Shown one piece after another: positions 1-7,097 of a DNA stretch of 10,768 nt. Both the position numbers and the translations under genes were made by a program. The stretch is from Larix sibirica. Its lineage: Eukaryota; Streptophyta; Pinopsida; Pinales; Pinaceae. Below the pieces are notes generated by a model. The model was not told where the DNA came from. It was given only the letters and a program-made list of their open reading frames with translations, and ran no database searches. Each line of letters starts with the position of its first letter. Position 1 is the first letter of the stretch. The DNA lies in the NCBI GenBank assembly GCA_004151065.3, contig NWUY0300009062.1, positions 74,771-85,538 on the forward strand. The letters are read 5' to 3'.

Positions 1-57
1 AATTTATTTTTACTAGCTCTCCTTGAATAGCTCCCTGAGCCCATGTTTGAACCTCTA

Positions 58-86
58 GAGATTTGATCCCTCTCGGCGCTTGATAA
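58..86 (+). repeat. Dispersed motif, copy 1
   Basis: The 19 bases at 58-76 (gatttgatccctctcgg preceded by ga) are identical to 8554-8572, and similarity continues weakly for about 10 more bases (gcgcttgata here, gagcttggta there). A related sequence lies on the opposite strand at 9513-9530. The core resembles a degenerate tRNA-type B box (GGTTCGANNCC, about 9 of 11 positions), so a SINE relic is possible, but no boundaries are visible. Confidence 0.5.
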
Positions 87-127
87 AGCCTAAGATTTGG
101 ATCTAGACTCGTGTAAGTTCACTAGTT

Positions 128-247
128 ACTATTATTTGATAAAAATCATACCACCTAAAATAATCTAAGAATGTGAATTAACATATCACTATTATTTAAG
201 TAAAATCATACCACTTAAAATAATTCATAACGAATTATAATCATTTT
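128..247 (+). repeat. Two-copy 60-bp tandem repeat
   Basis: The segment starting actattattt at 128 recurs at 188, exactly 60 bases later. Both copies contain actattattt, aaaatcataccac and taaaataat in the same order, with a few substitutions. Similarity is strongest over the first 38 bases of each copy and fades after that. Confidence 0.7.
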
Positions 248-468
248 TTCTTTTAAGTCTAACTCCAAGGCCAAGTAATATATCAATTCATTCAATATAT
301 TACCATTATAGGAGAATTTGAAATTTTTGGCTTGATATTTAATAGAAATCATTTTAGAGTGATGAAATTGTAAATATTAAATATTAACATTGCATAATCT
401 AGTTGCACTAAAAGTATTGGAGGATGGAAATTTCAACAAAGATTATCTAACTAAAATTCAATAATGAC

Positions 469-469
469 A

Positions 470-498
<29 letters not shown>
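469..498 (+). repeat. AAAAAT hexanucleotide array
   Basis: About five units of AAAAAT in a row, the last one imperfect. This is a simple microsatellite with no sign of function. Confidence 0.9.
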
Positions 499-500
<2 letters not shown>

Positions 501-740
501 ATGAAAATACTAACCTTTTGATAGGTGATTATTGTTGGATGCCTTTGTGTGGGTAGATTAATTGATCTCGGCCTAAATGATAGTTAATTCAATTTCATTG
601 TTTAAATCATCAAAAAGGTTTTTAATGAGCATATCTTTCTATAAAGAAACAAAAATGTGTTTATGTTGAATGTTTATTTAAAAAATCATTATTTAGAGCT
701 TCATTTAGTTAACAACCATTCAATACATCCATAGGGTACC

Positions 741-758
741 AAGCTTGAAGAATAAGTT
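741..758 (+). repeat. Target-site duplication, left copy
   Basis: aagcttgaagaataagtt matches aagcttgaagagtaagtt at 2262-2279 in 17 of 18 bases. It directly precedes a poly(T) tract, as expected for the 3' side of a minus-strand poly(A) retroposon. A third copy at 2672-2689 comes from a later tandem duplication. Confidence 0.85.
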
Positions 759-2261
759 TTTTTTTGTAAGTAAGCGGACACTTGTATTAGATAACAAAAA
801 GGAGATTACAAAGGGGTTATGTAGAGTAGAGCTTTAAGACAGCATTGACCATCTGATAAGCAAACAACTCGATTAGTTGTCTTTGTAAAACAAGAACCAC
901 AAGCTACAGAGTTTCCATCTTCGCAATTTTGCCAGGATCATCATGATTTAACTCTATACAAAATAACTTATGCCCACCCAAACATTACCCAGACTGTACC
1001 CAGAGTTATACAATAAAGGAAAAATTTGCAAGACAAGCTTATGATCAACTTCCCAAAAAGCAAACTATGTTTGCTAGTGGAAGCATTCAAACCCAGGTAG
1101 CAGAACATCCAGCAAACAAACAAACAAAAATTTAGATCAAAGAACCAGTCAGGAGGCTAAAATCCCTGGTGCCCGCTGTGTGCCCGCTACGCGAACCCAT
1201 AGTATCGTTCTCAATCCACTCTGCATCAACTCACGTTTTGGTTCCACAAACCACTCCAACATCTCCAATGCTCAGCCAACTCCCCTCCGCTCGCGTTCCT
1301 CGCCCCGTGTTCAAATTTCCATCGTGCATATGGCTCCCCTTCACCGCCAACCCTGCATCAGAATGCATCCATAATTGAATGCCCAGGTGATGGGTTATGA
1401 CATCAATTTTTTTATGCATAAGCTGGGAGTCTTTCCATTGTTCTTTCCATAAGTGGATCGAGGTCTTGTCCCCCTAGTTCTTGGCATCTCATTCGGCCAG
1501 CACATGCCCCAACAATCCCTAGGTTACCCAAAATAGGGCCATTGCTCTATCACATATCATCTGCCGACCCCTCGTGGTGCCAAGGTCAGTTATCCACGGT
1601 GCTGGGGATACAAATTATGCTATAGGATTTTCCTCATCAATCTCAACCCATAATTATTTCTCCACTACCTCTATCTATTCCGGGTAGCTTGTGGGATAGA
1701 GATCTAGTACACCCAAGCAGTGTGGGTCGCCCGGAGTTGTTCGCATCTTGCTCGCTTCCTTTTCAACTCGTCTTTGGATTCTCCCGTCTTCTCCATCACG
1801 AAGAGCACCCTGACTAGTAGATTTTGGTTTCTACCTCGCTCTGCCACCTTCTCGGAATCACAGTCAGACGCTGCACTCAAACGATGAGACCATTGGAAGA
1901 TTTAAACCTTGTCGTCCCCCGGCTGACCTTCATATCATCCTTTTCGTTGGTTTTGTAGTAATCCATCCTTAGCGTGTAATGATAATTTTGGATCCCTAGT
2001 AGATCACCCATCATGTGAGCTCGAGCTTCAGGGATGTCACACATTTTCCTTAGCCTATCCAGCAGCAGACCATTAACGATCTATACCTTCTTCGTACTGC
2101 ACATAACACTCACAATCCTTCTCCATCTCCCAACTGGGTTGGTTAATGAATGCACCATTAACAGTGATGATGGAGCCCTCCAAATGACAGGTGTCATCCT
2201 CCCATAACATGTGCCATGATAACTCTACACTAATAGCCATGTATGCCACCCGTAGTTAGGG
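759..2261 (-). mobile_element. Retroposed insert (LINE or mRNA retrocopy), minus strand
   Basis: The 1503-bp insert lies between 18-bp direct repeats. Its left end is a run of seven Ts just inside the repeat (nine Ts counting the repeat's own last two), which on the minus strand is a poly(A) tail. Poly(A) plus a long target-site duplication is the mark of LINE-machinery retroposition. On the minus strand, positions 2240-1231 keep traces of coding sequence, and about 1160-766 reads as a 3' untranslated region. It is locally richer in GC (notably 1160-1370) than its flanks. I see no reverse transcriptase, zinc-binding or RNase H motif, so it may be a LINE 5' part, a non-autonomous element, or a processed copy of a host mRNA. 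I favour the last only weakly. Confidence 0.75.
1231..2240 (-). pseudogene. Broken reading frame in the retroposed insert, product unknown
   Basis: Read on the minus strand, three frame segments follow one another. A frame starting MAISVELSW at 2240 stops near 2080. A second frame, including RKMCDIPEARAHMMGDLLG and LRMDYYKTNEKDD, stops at 1877-1879. A third, with DLYPTSYPE, WVEIDEENPIA, RAMALFWVT and LWKEQWKDSQLMHKK, runs from about 1700 to the stop at 1231-1233 with six in-frame stops. The amino-acid texture (charged and aromatic residues, few low-complexity runs) and the in-line order suggest one ancestral protein of roughly 330 residues. I do not recognise the family. The start is uncertain because the insert ends 21 bases upstream of the first ATG. 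The first segment is duplicated again at 2427-2841. Confidence 0.5.
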
Positions 2262-2426
2262 AAGCTTGAAGAGTAAGTTAATCTTATAACAAAATGGTAA
2301 TTTTTCCGGTAACAAATTTAACATGAATCTAATAGAATTTGAGTTACCCAAATTTTTTGTTCAATTCACAATTAACATTAAAAAGAAATCATTTTTTCAA
2401 TTGATGCATCAAACTCTTGCCATATC
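2011..2426 (+). repeat. Tandem duplication, unit 1 (about 416 bp)
   Basis: The unit runs from a TCAT at 2011 to the TCAT at 2427 that starts unit 2. It contains the 5' end of the retroposed insert (to 2261), the right target-site duplication (2262-2279) and about 150 bp of host flank. By eye it is about 95 percent identical to unit 2. It carries seven bases that unit 2 lacks (near 2161, within the insert's reading frame) and lacks about six bases that unit 2 has in the flank. Confidence 0.9.
2262..2279 (+). repeat. Target-site duplication, right copy
   Basis: aagcttgaagagtaagtt pairs with 741-758 and marks the 5' end of the minus-strand insert. It is copied intact at 2672-2689 by the tandem duplication, which shows that the duplication happened after the insertion. 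Confidence 0.85.
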
Positions 2427-2841
2427 TCATGCGAGCTCAAGCTTCCGAGATGTCACACATCTTCCTTAGCCTATCCAGCAGTAGACCATTAATGATCTAT
2501 ACCTTCTTCGTACTGCACATAACACTCACAATCCTTCTCCATCTCCCAACTGGGTTGGTTAATGAATGCACCATTAAGATGGAGCCCTCCAAATGACAGG
2601 TGTCATCCTCCCCATAACATATGCCATGATAACTCTACACTAATAGCCACGTATGCCACCCGCAATCGGGGAAGCTTGAAGAGTAAGTTAATCTTATAAC
2701 AAAATGGTAATTTTCTGGTAACAAATTTAACATGAATCTAATAGAATTTGAGTTACCCACATTTTTTGTTCAGTTCAAAATTAACTAAAACATTAAAAAG
2801 AAATCAATTTTTCAATTGATGCATCAAACTCTTGCAATATC
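2427..2841 (+). repeat. Tandem duplication, unit 2
   Basis: This is the second copy of 2011-2426. The same TCAT stands at the start of unit 1, at the junction and just after unit 2 (2011, 2427, 2842), a four-base microhomology that fits a replication-slippage or end-joining origin. Unit 2 includes a truncated copy of the insert's 5' part, so a minus-strand reading frame here (about 2650-2490) is a duplicate fragment, with a seven-base deletion that shifts its frame. Confidence 0.9.
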
Positions 2842-2845
2842 TCAT

Positions 2846-3199
2846 ACAAACAAATCAACAAGACCATCATGTCACTTACAATAATTGAACTTGGGTGGGG
2901 ATAGTAACAATCATTCCTCTCAACCACCCAAGCTACATGCAATGGACTACATAATTCAAGTTGATTGATGCATATAACCTACATTTTTTAAAATATATCA
3001 TTAATATTAATCATATCTAGATTATCACATTTATGAGGGTTGAATATTCCAATGCAATTAAATAAAATTGTATTACAATTTTATCAAAAATAAAATATTA
3101 CATTATTAATGATGATATAGATATTAATGTATATTAAAATTAATTTTTGTCTATTACATTTTAAGAAAGGTAAGGAAATACTTGATTTGCTTTAAAAAA
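2846..3199. other. AT-rich intergenic DNA, nothing recognised
   Basis: Contains T/A runs and short direct words only. I see no reading frame, RNA gene or element end. Confidence 0.6.
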
Positions 3200-3850
3200 A
3201 AAATGTGTTTAAAAAGGTTTAATAAATCACCGTACTTTTGTTAAATTAAAAGACTATAAAAGTTGGTATTATAATAAATATTTTGAAATTAAGATATAAT
3301 GTGGATGTATAAAGAACATTTTAAGAGAAAGTGTTTTTCTTCTTCAACCTTCATAGTGTTACAAAGTTGACAAATTCTTTCGACCCACCATGTTTTAGGA
3401 ATTGTCGAATGCCATGTTTCACTATGGAACTAATGAGATCTTTTTATTATATTAGCAAGGTTGATTTTATTCTTTATGTTAGTTAAAACAAAAGGATATG
3501 TTTTATCTTATAGATTAGAGCTGATCACCTCTTTGTAGTATCTTAATTTTCTCTTATCCTCTAATTCTTTACCACACCACATTGTATCCTTAAATTTGGA
3601 TGTAATAATATTTCGATATTATCATTAGTCTGCATAGTAACCTCTTCATTCTTTATAGATTCTCCAATGATTTGCCAACACTTGGCATGTTTATGCCAAC
3701 CCCACTTAAGCCACATGTGATTTTGAATAAAGTTTGAAGTAATCTTAGGAAGACTCTTGCCTTTCATCTTGTTTTTCTTGTTTCGATACATTAGGTACCT
3801 AGTCATAGCCATGCTCTCAATGGGGGAGAGACTAGCTTCTATGGGGAGGA
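3200..3850 (-). pseudogene. LINE ORF2 C-terminal fragment, broken
   Basis: On the minus strand the fragment begins near 3850 with EASLSPIESMAMTRYLMYRN. An open frame runs to the stop at 3561 and passes LKWGWHKHAKCWQIIGESIK. A frameshift near 3570 moves to a second frame that reads ELEDKRKLRYYKEVISS, then IKNKINLANIIKRSH, then IPKTWWVERICQLCN, then VEEEKHFLLKC, and ends around QNIYYNTNFYSLL and QKYGDLLN. The CQLC...H...C arrangement (CX2CX9HX4C, plus-strand about 3316-3372) is the zinc-binding knuckle found at the C-terminus of many LINE ORF2 proteins. The second frame has four in-frame stops. The reverse transcriptase and endonuclease regions, which would lie above 3850, are absent, so this is a fragment. 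It differs from the LINE at 5246-6533 in lacking an RNase H domain. Family assignment is from remembered motif style. Confidence 0.7.
3787..3850 (-). repeat. LINE segment present twice, copy 1
   Basis: Bases 3787-3838 are identical over 52 positions to 5182-5233, and similarity continues to 3850 with a three-base length difference. On the minus strand it encodes the ASLSPIESMAMTRYLMY stretch of the LINE fragment. Confidence 0.9.
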
Positions 3851-3865
3851 CATGATAACGTAGTA

Positions 3866-3911
3866 CCTTTAATTTTGAGATTATATGTTATAAAAACCTT
3901 TTAAATTTGGT
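3866..3911 (+). repeat. Dispersed AT-rich repeat, copy 1
   Basis: The sequence beginning acctttaattttgagatta and ending cttttaaattt lines up with 7052-7097 at roughly 80 percent identity. The composition is AT-rich, so some similarity is expected by chance, but the shared order over about 45 bases is more than chance words. Confidence 0.45.
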
Positions 3912-4776
3912 TTATCATTCTCCAAGATTATTTAAAGATGCTGAAACCCTAAACTTCACATACATATAAGATAATAGAACTGACCAAAATCTAAGAATGG
4001 AGTTTCTTATTCCCAAAAATTACTTAATTTAGAAGAAGTTTCAAATCCATAATAAACCTTCCATCTTCCATTCATCATCTACCCATGTTATTATTGCCAT
4101 GCATAAAATTAACTTAATAATAATATAATAATAATAATAAATTAAATTAATTAGAAATAAACCTTAATTATTTATAAGGAATTCAAAATAAAATTAATAT
4201 TAATATTAATAACTAAATATAAAATTACAATGGTTAAGAATAGAAAAATAATGTTAATACTAAAAAAATACAATTAAATGTGTTTAGAAGGAATAAAAAG
4301 CATGTTCCTTCTCTTTGTTGAAATAAATTGAAAAGAAAATCATTCTCTTGTTAAAAAAAACATCCTTCAAGTTCAAAGCAAAAACGTGGTAGCCAAATAT
4401 GTTGCTTGAATACATTCAATCCATTTTTTTTTACTTTCTTAAGTAACATCTAATGGTCAATCACATAATTAATCTTGGAAGAATAGAAATATATTTTATT
4501 CATTGAGTTAACTTTCCGATTACCATTAGAAAATTATATTACATAATATTATACTAGAAAATAAATATAATTGTAAAATACAAGAATTGGAAACCAAGGT
4601 GGAAATATTTTTTTTCTAGATAATTAGCATGTTACATTATTTTTATTTTCATATCTAAGATGCAACACCCTCATGTAAATGTTATACCAAAATGAATATT
4701 CAATTATCATGAATCCATCATATAATTATCAACTATTCATATATTATCTAATCCATTAATTAAATTTATTACTACT
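3912..4776. other. AT-rich intergenic DNA, no gene seen
   Basis: Includes an impure TAA array at about 4116-4141 and short ATTAAT words around 4190-4215. No reading frame, RNA gene or element terminus is recognisable. Confidence 0.6.
4116..4141 (+). repeat. TAA trinucleotide array
   Basis: About eight TAA units, interrupted once by a missing base. Simple microsatellite. Confidence 0.85.
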
Positions 4777-4918
4777 AAATTTTCATATTCATGACTCTCT
4801 CTTTTTCACCAATTGTGAAGATCAAACTCAATATTAATACCTATGTCAACCTTCTAATTTATCGTAATTAATATTAAATAAAATAATCCAAGTTCCATAA
4901 TCATCAATTAAATGTTCA
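4777..4918 (+). repeat. 142-bp tandem duplication, unit 1
   Basis: Starts aaattttcatattcatgact and ends attaaatgttca. It is repeated immediately at 4919 with few substitutions. Unit 1 lacks a 13-base stretch that unit 2 carries after aatccaagt. Confidence 0.9.
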
Positions 4919-5072
4919 AAATTTTCATATTCATGACTCTCTCTTTTTCACCAATTGTGAAGAACCAAACTCAATATTAATACCTTTGTCAACCTTCTAA
5001 TTTATCTTAATTAATATTGAATCAAATAATCCAAGTAAATATAAGGAGTTCCATAATCATCAATTAAATGTT
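4919..5072 (+). repeat. 142-bp tandem duplication, unit 2 (154 bp)
   Basis: Same order of words as unit 1, plus 13 bases (aaatataaggagt) that end in the same agt that precedes them. Either unit 1 lost them by slippage between agt copies or unit 2 gained them. No coding potential is seen. Confidence 0.9.
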
Positions 5073-5181
5073 TTATCTATAGCTAAACTCATGTTAATAA
5101 TATGGTAAGTTGAAATAATAGCTTTAATAATGAAATAGGGCATTGGTCTATTCCCAAAACTCCGNGTTTATCTTGTTCTTG

Positions 5182-5242
5182 TACATTAGGTACCTAGTCA
5201 TAGCCATGCTCTCAATGGGGGAGAGACTAGCTTTTATGAGGA
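5182..5242 (-). repeat. LINE segment present twice, copy 2
   Basis: Repeats 3787-3850 with 52 identical bases. Minus-strand translation gives KASLSPIESMAMTRYLMYKNK. Similarity ends abruptly on both sides: to the left the sequence becomes unrelated near 5165, where there is an ambiguous base, and to the right it passes into the plus-strand LINE at about 5246. This is a very short, isolated fragment. Confidence 0.85.
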
Positions 5243-5245
5243 AAA

Positions 5246-6533
5246 TAGGATTGGAAATTGGGGAATGGAACAAAATCTCTAATCAAGATAGATAGTATAA
5301 TGGCTTGTGGTCCTCACGTTAAATTGTCAACTGAGCTAATACAACACTTAAATGATAGGGGGTGGTTTATGTAACCGATGCAGCATATTCAGCGGGAAAC
5401 AATTGTTTGGTACAGAGTTGGAAATTGACGAAGACATTGGAACTAAATGAAGGATGGACATTTGAATGGAATGGATGGTTATAGGAAATGAGACGGAGTT
5501 TTACTTTGCTAAATAATGAGGAAGATTCTATTATTTGGACAAGAAATAAGGAGGGAGGCTCGTACTTGGTGAAACTGGATTACAAGTTGATCTGGACAAG
5601 GATGGAAAGGGGAAGATTATGGTGGTGGTGGGCTATTTGGCAAGTTTTGGCTCCACGGAAATGCAAAATATTTATGTGGTTGATCTTAAAAGAGAAAGTA
5701 ATTACCTGGGATAAACTAAGGAAAAGAAATTGGGAGGGTCCAAGTATCTGCTGCTTATGTATGAGCGAGGAAGAAAACATAATACATCTTTTCTTACAGT
5801 GCCCTTTCTCAAAACATGTAGGAAAGAAATTGGTGCAAACCTTCAGATTGACAGTCCACGGGAAGCTGAGACCGTGGAAGATAGCTTAAAACTTTGGTAC
5901 AAGAAGCTGAATTTAAGAATGATAAGATGTATTCCTTTTATAACAGTCTGGGGTATATGGAGAGCTCAAAACGAAAGGATTTTTTAGGATAAATCAATTT
6001 CAACATTTTTAGTATCCGCTCAGTTTATTGCTATGCACAAGTTCTTTAAAGAAAAGGATAATATCTCGAAGGTAAGAGTCTTGAAAGATATAAGTTTTGA
6101 TGAAAAGAAATGCAGGGTTTATTTCGATGGTGCTTATGCAAGTGAAAACTATGGTGTGGGAGGTCTTCTATTTGTCTCTTAAGCAAAAAGAATTGAATTC
6201 AAGGTTAACTATGGAATGGGAACAAACAACAGAGCTAAAGGTGTGGCGTTGAGAACATTGCTTAAATTAGCTCTGGAGATAGAGGTTCAAGATATACAGG
6301 TGTTTGGTGATTTAGAGTTTTGGGTAGATTTCATGAATGAGAAAAATTGCTTGTTGAATATTAACCTTTAGGGGATTGGAGCCAATTTGAAATGGTTGGC
6401 AGGAGCCTTCAACTCCTTCCGGATATGCCATCTATTCCGAGAACAAAACAATCAAGCAAATAGACTCTCAAAGGGAGGACTTCTTTTGGCCATAGATACC
6501 ATTGTAATTACTACTTTCAAGAATGAAGAATAA
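5246..6533 (+). pseudogene. LINE ORF2 tail: linker, zf-RVT and RNase H, broken
   Basis: In a plant L1-type LINE this part of ORF2 follows the reverse transcriptase. Here 5246-5487 is a decayed linker (fragments LSTELIQHLNDRGWF and VADAAYSAGN-like, in different frames). Frame 5488-5889 holds the zinc-binding domain: WWWWAIWQVLAPRKCKIFMW, then a CX2CX8HX4C knuckle (CCLC to HLFLQC). A frameshift between about 5830 and 5880 leads to a second frame with IPFITVWGIWRAQNERIF, which runs to the final stop at 6531 with in-frame stops at 5985, 6180 and 6369. That frame carries an RNase H domain with VYFDGAY, TNNRAKGVALRTLL, VFGDLEFWVDF and REQNNQANRLSKGG. The family usually has TNN(Q/R)AE and NN(Q)AD at the second and fourth sites, so E to K and D to N changes remove two catalytic acids. 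The upstream endonuclease and reverse transcriptase are missing: a 5'-truncated, dead copy. Confidence 0.9.
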
Positions 6534-6582
6534 GAAATCAAGCAAACAAATCTGCTTCTTAATTGAGAAATTGAGAACTTTA

Positions 6583-6767
6583 AGTTTTTTATGTGTTTGA
6601 GTAATTTTGAAGGTTAAAAATGGAAAATAGTTTTTATATGATTGATGGAAAGTTACAAAGAAGTTGTAATGAGGATAATTTTTAATGTTTTGTGTAATTT
6701 TGAAGTTTAAAAATGAAAAACAGTTTTATATGATTGATGGAAAGTTACAAAGGAGTTGTAATGAGGA
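6583..6767 (+). repeat. Duplicated block of about 93 bp in the LINE 3' region
   Basis: gtaattttgaaggttaaaaa at 6601 recurs as gtaattttgaagtttaaaaa at 6694, and atgattgatggaaagttaca follows in both copies. Offset is about 93 bases and identity roughly 90 percent by eye. It may be a property of the LINE family's 3' UTR or a local duplication. Confidence 0.85.
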
Positions 6768-6901
6768 GAAACCTCAAGAGGATGACATATCTTCAGCTTG
6801 AATTTTGAGTGCAAATAGCACCTCAAGAATGTATTTTTGTTTTCAAGCATGAAAATAAAATACAATTTTTTTCTTTGGGAAAAAAAAAGATTGAGTCTAT
6901 T

Positions 6902-6919
6902 ACCTTCAATTTTAAGATT
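6902..6919 (+). repeat. Possible target-site duplication of the SINE-like unit, left
   Basis: accttcaattttaagatt matches 7052-7069 (acctttaattttaaaatt) in 16 of 18 bases. A similar word occurs at 3866-3883, so it could instead be part of a common AT-rich repeat. Confidence 0.4.
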
Positions 6920-7051
6920 TTTTTTACAATGTAGAATAGCTGTCGCGGGCCAGGAGGCAAAGGTGCCATAAGATCACGAGACTTGAGGTTCAATCTAGGG
7001 TAGATACAGCCACAACCAACCCCAACCACCCCCTATAGAAGAACCCCCAAA
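6920..7051 (+). mobile_element. SINE-like unit with tRNA-type promoter boxes
   Basis: A 132-bp, partly GC-rich island sits between two 18-bp near-identical repeats in AT-rich DNA. Positions 6987-6997 (ggttcaatcta) fit the RNA polymerase III B box with changes at CpG-type positions. Positions 6937-6948 (tagctgtcgcgg) are a weak A-box candidate 50 bases upstream, close to the spacing in tRNA-derived SINEs. The tail is C- and A-rich (ccccaaccaccccctata) and no long poly(A) is present. It cannot be a functional tRNA gene, since no acceptor or anticodon stem pairs. The alternative is a chance GC-rich relic of another repeat. Confidence 0.45.
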
Positions 7052-7097
7052 ACCTTTAATTTTAAAATTATAAATTACAAAATACTTTTAAATTTAC
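7052..7097 (+). repeat. Dispersed AT-rich repeat, copy 2
   Basis: Lines up with 3866-3911. Its first 18 bases are also the right partner of the possible target-site duplication at 6902-6919. Confidence 0.45.

Larger units (their letters stand above)
1..740. other. AT-rich intergenic DNA, no gene seen
   Basis: No reading frame of useful length or recognisable domain is present. The stretch holds a pair of 60-bp repeats near 128-247, a hexanucleotide array at 469-498, and near its left end a short motif (58-76) found again at 8554-8572. The right end abuts the target-site duplication of a retroposed insert. Confidence 0.6.
5246..6770 (+). mobile_element. 5'-truncated LINE (plant L1 type), plus strand
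   Basis: The element comprises the broken ORF2 tail and a 3' region after the stop at 6531. The 3' region contains a duplicated block with the words gattgatggaaagttacaaa and gttgtaatgagga. No clear poly(A) tail or target-site duplication was found at the 3' end, so the right boundary is approximate. The left boundary is where similarity to the other LINE's minus-strand fragment stops. Confidence 0.7.

Noticed and set aside
1169-1378. Plus-strand open frames of 69 and 64 codons
   Set aside because: They lie antisense to the retroposed insert's coding remnant and poly(A) orientation, and their composition is that of a shadow frame.
5580-5780. Minus-strand 66-codon open frame
   Set aside because: It is antisense to the clear zinc-binding domain of the plus-strand LINE.
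6937-6998. Intact tRNA gene
   Set aside because: Only the B box fits. No acceptor, D or anticodon stem pairs, so a SINE-like relic is the better reading.
6823-7029. Minus-strand 68-codon open frame
   Set aside because: It crosses from an AT-rich spacer into the SINE-like unit, has no recognisable domain and contains a poly-F run from a poly(A) tract.
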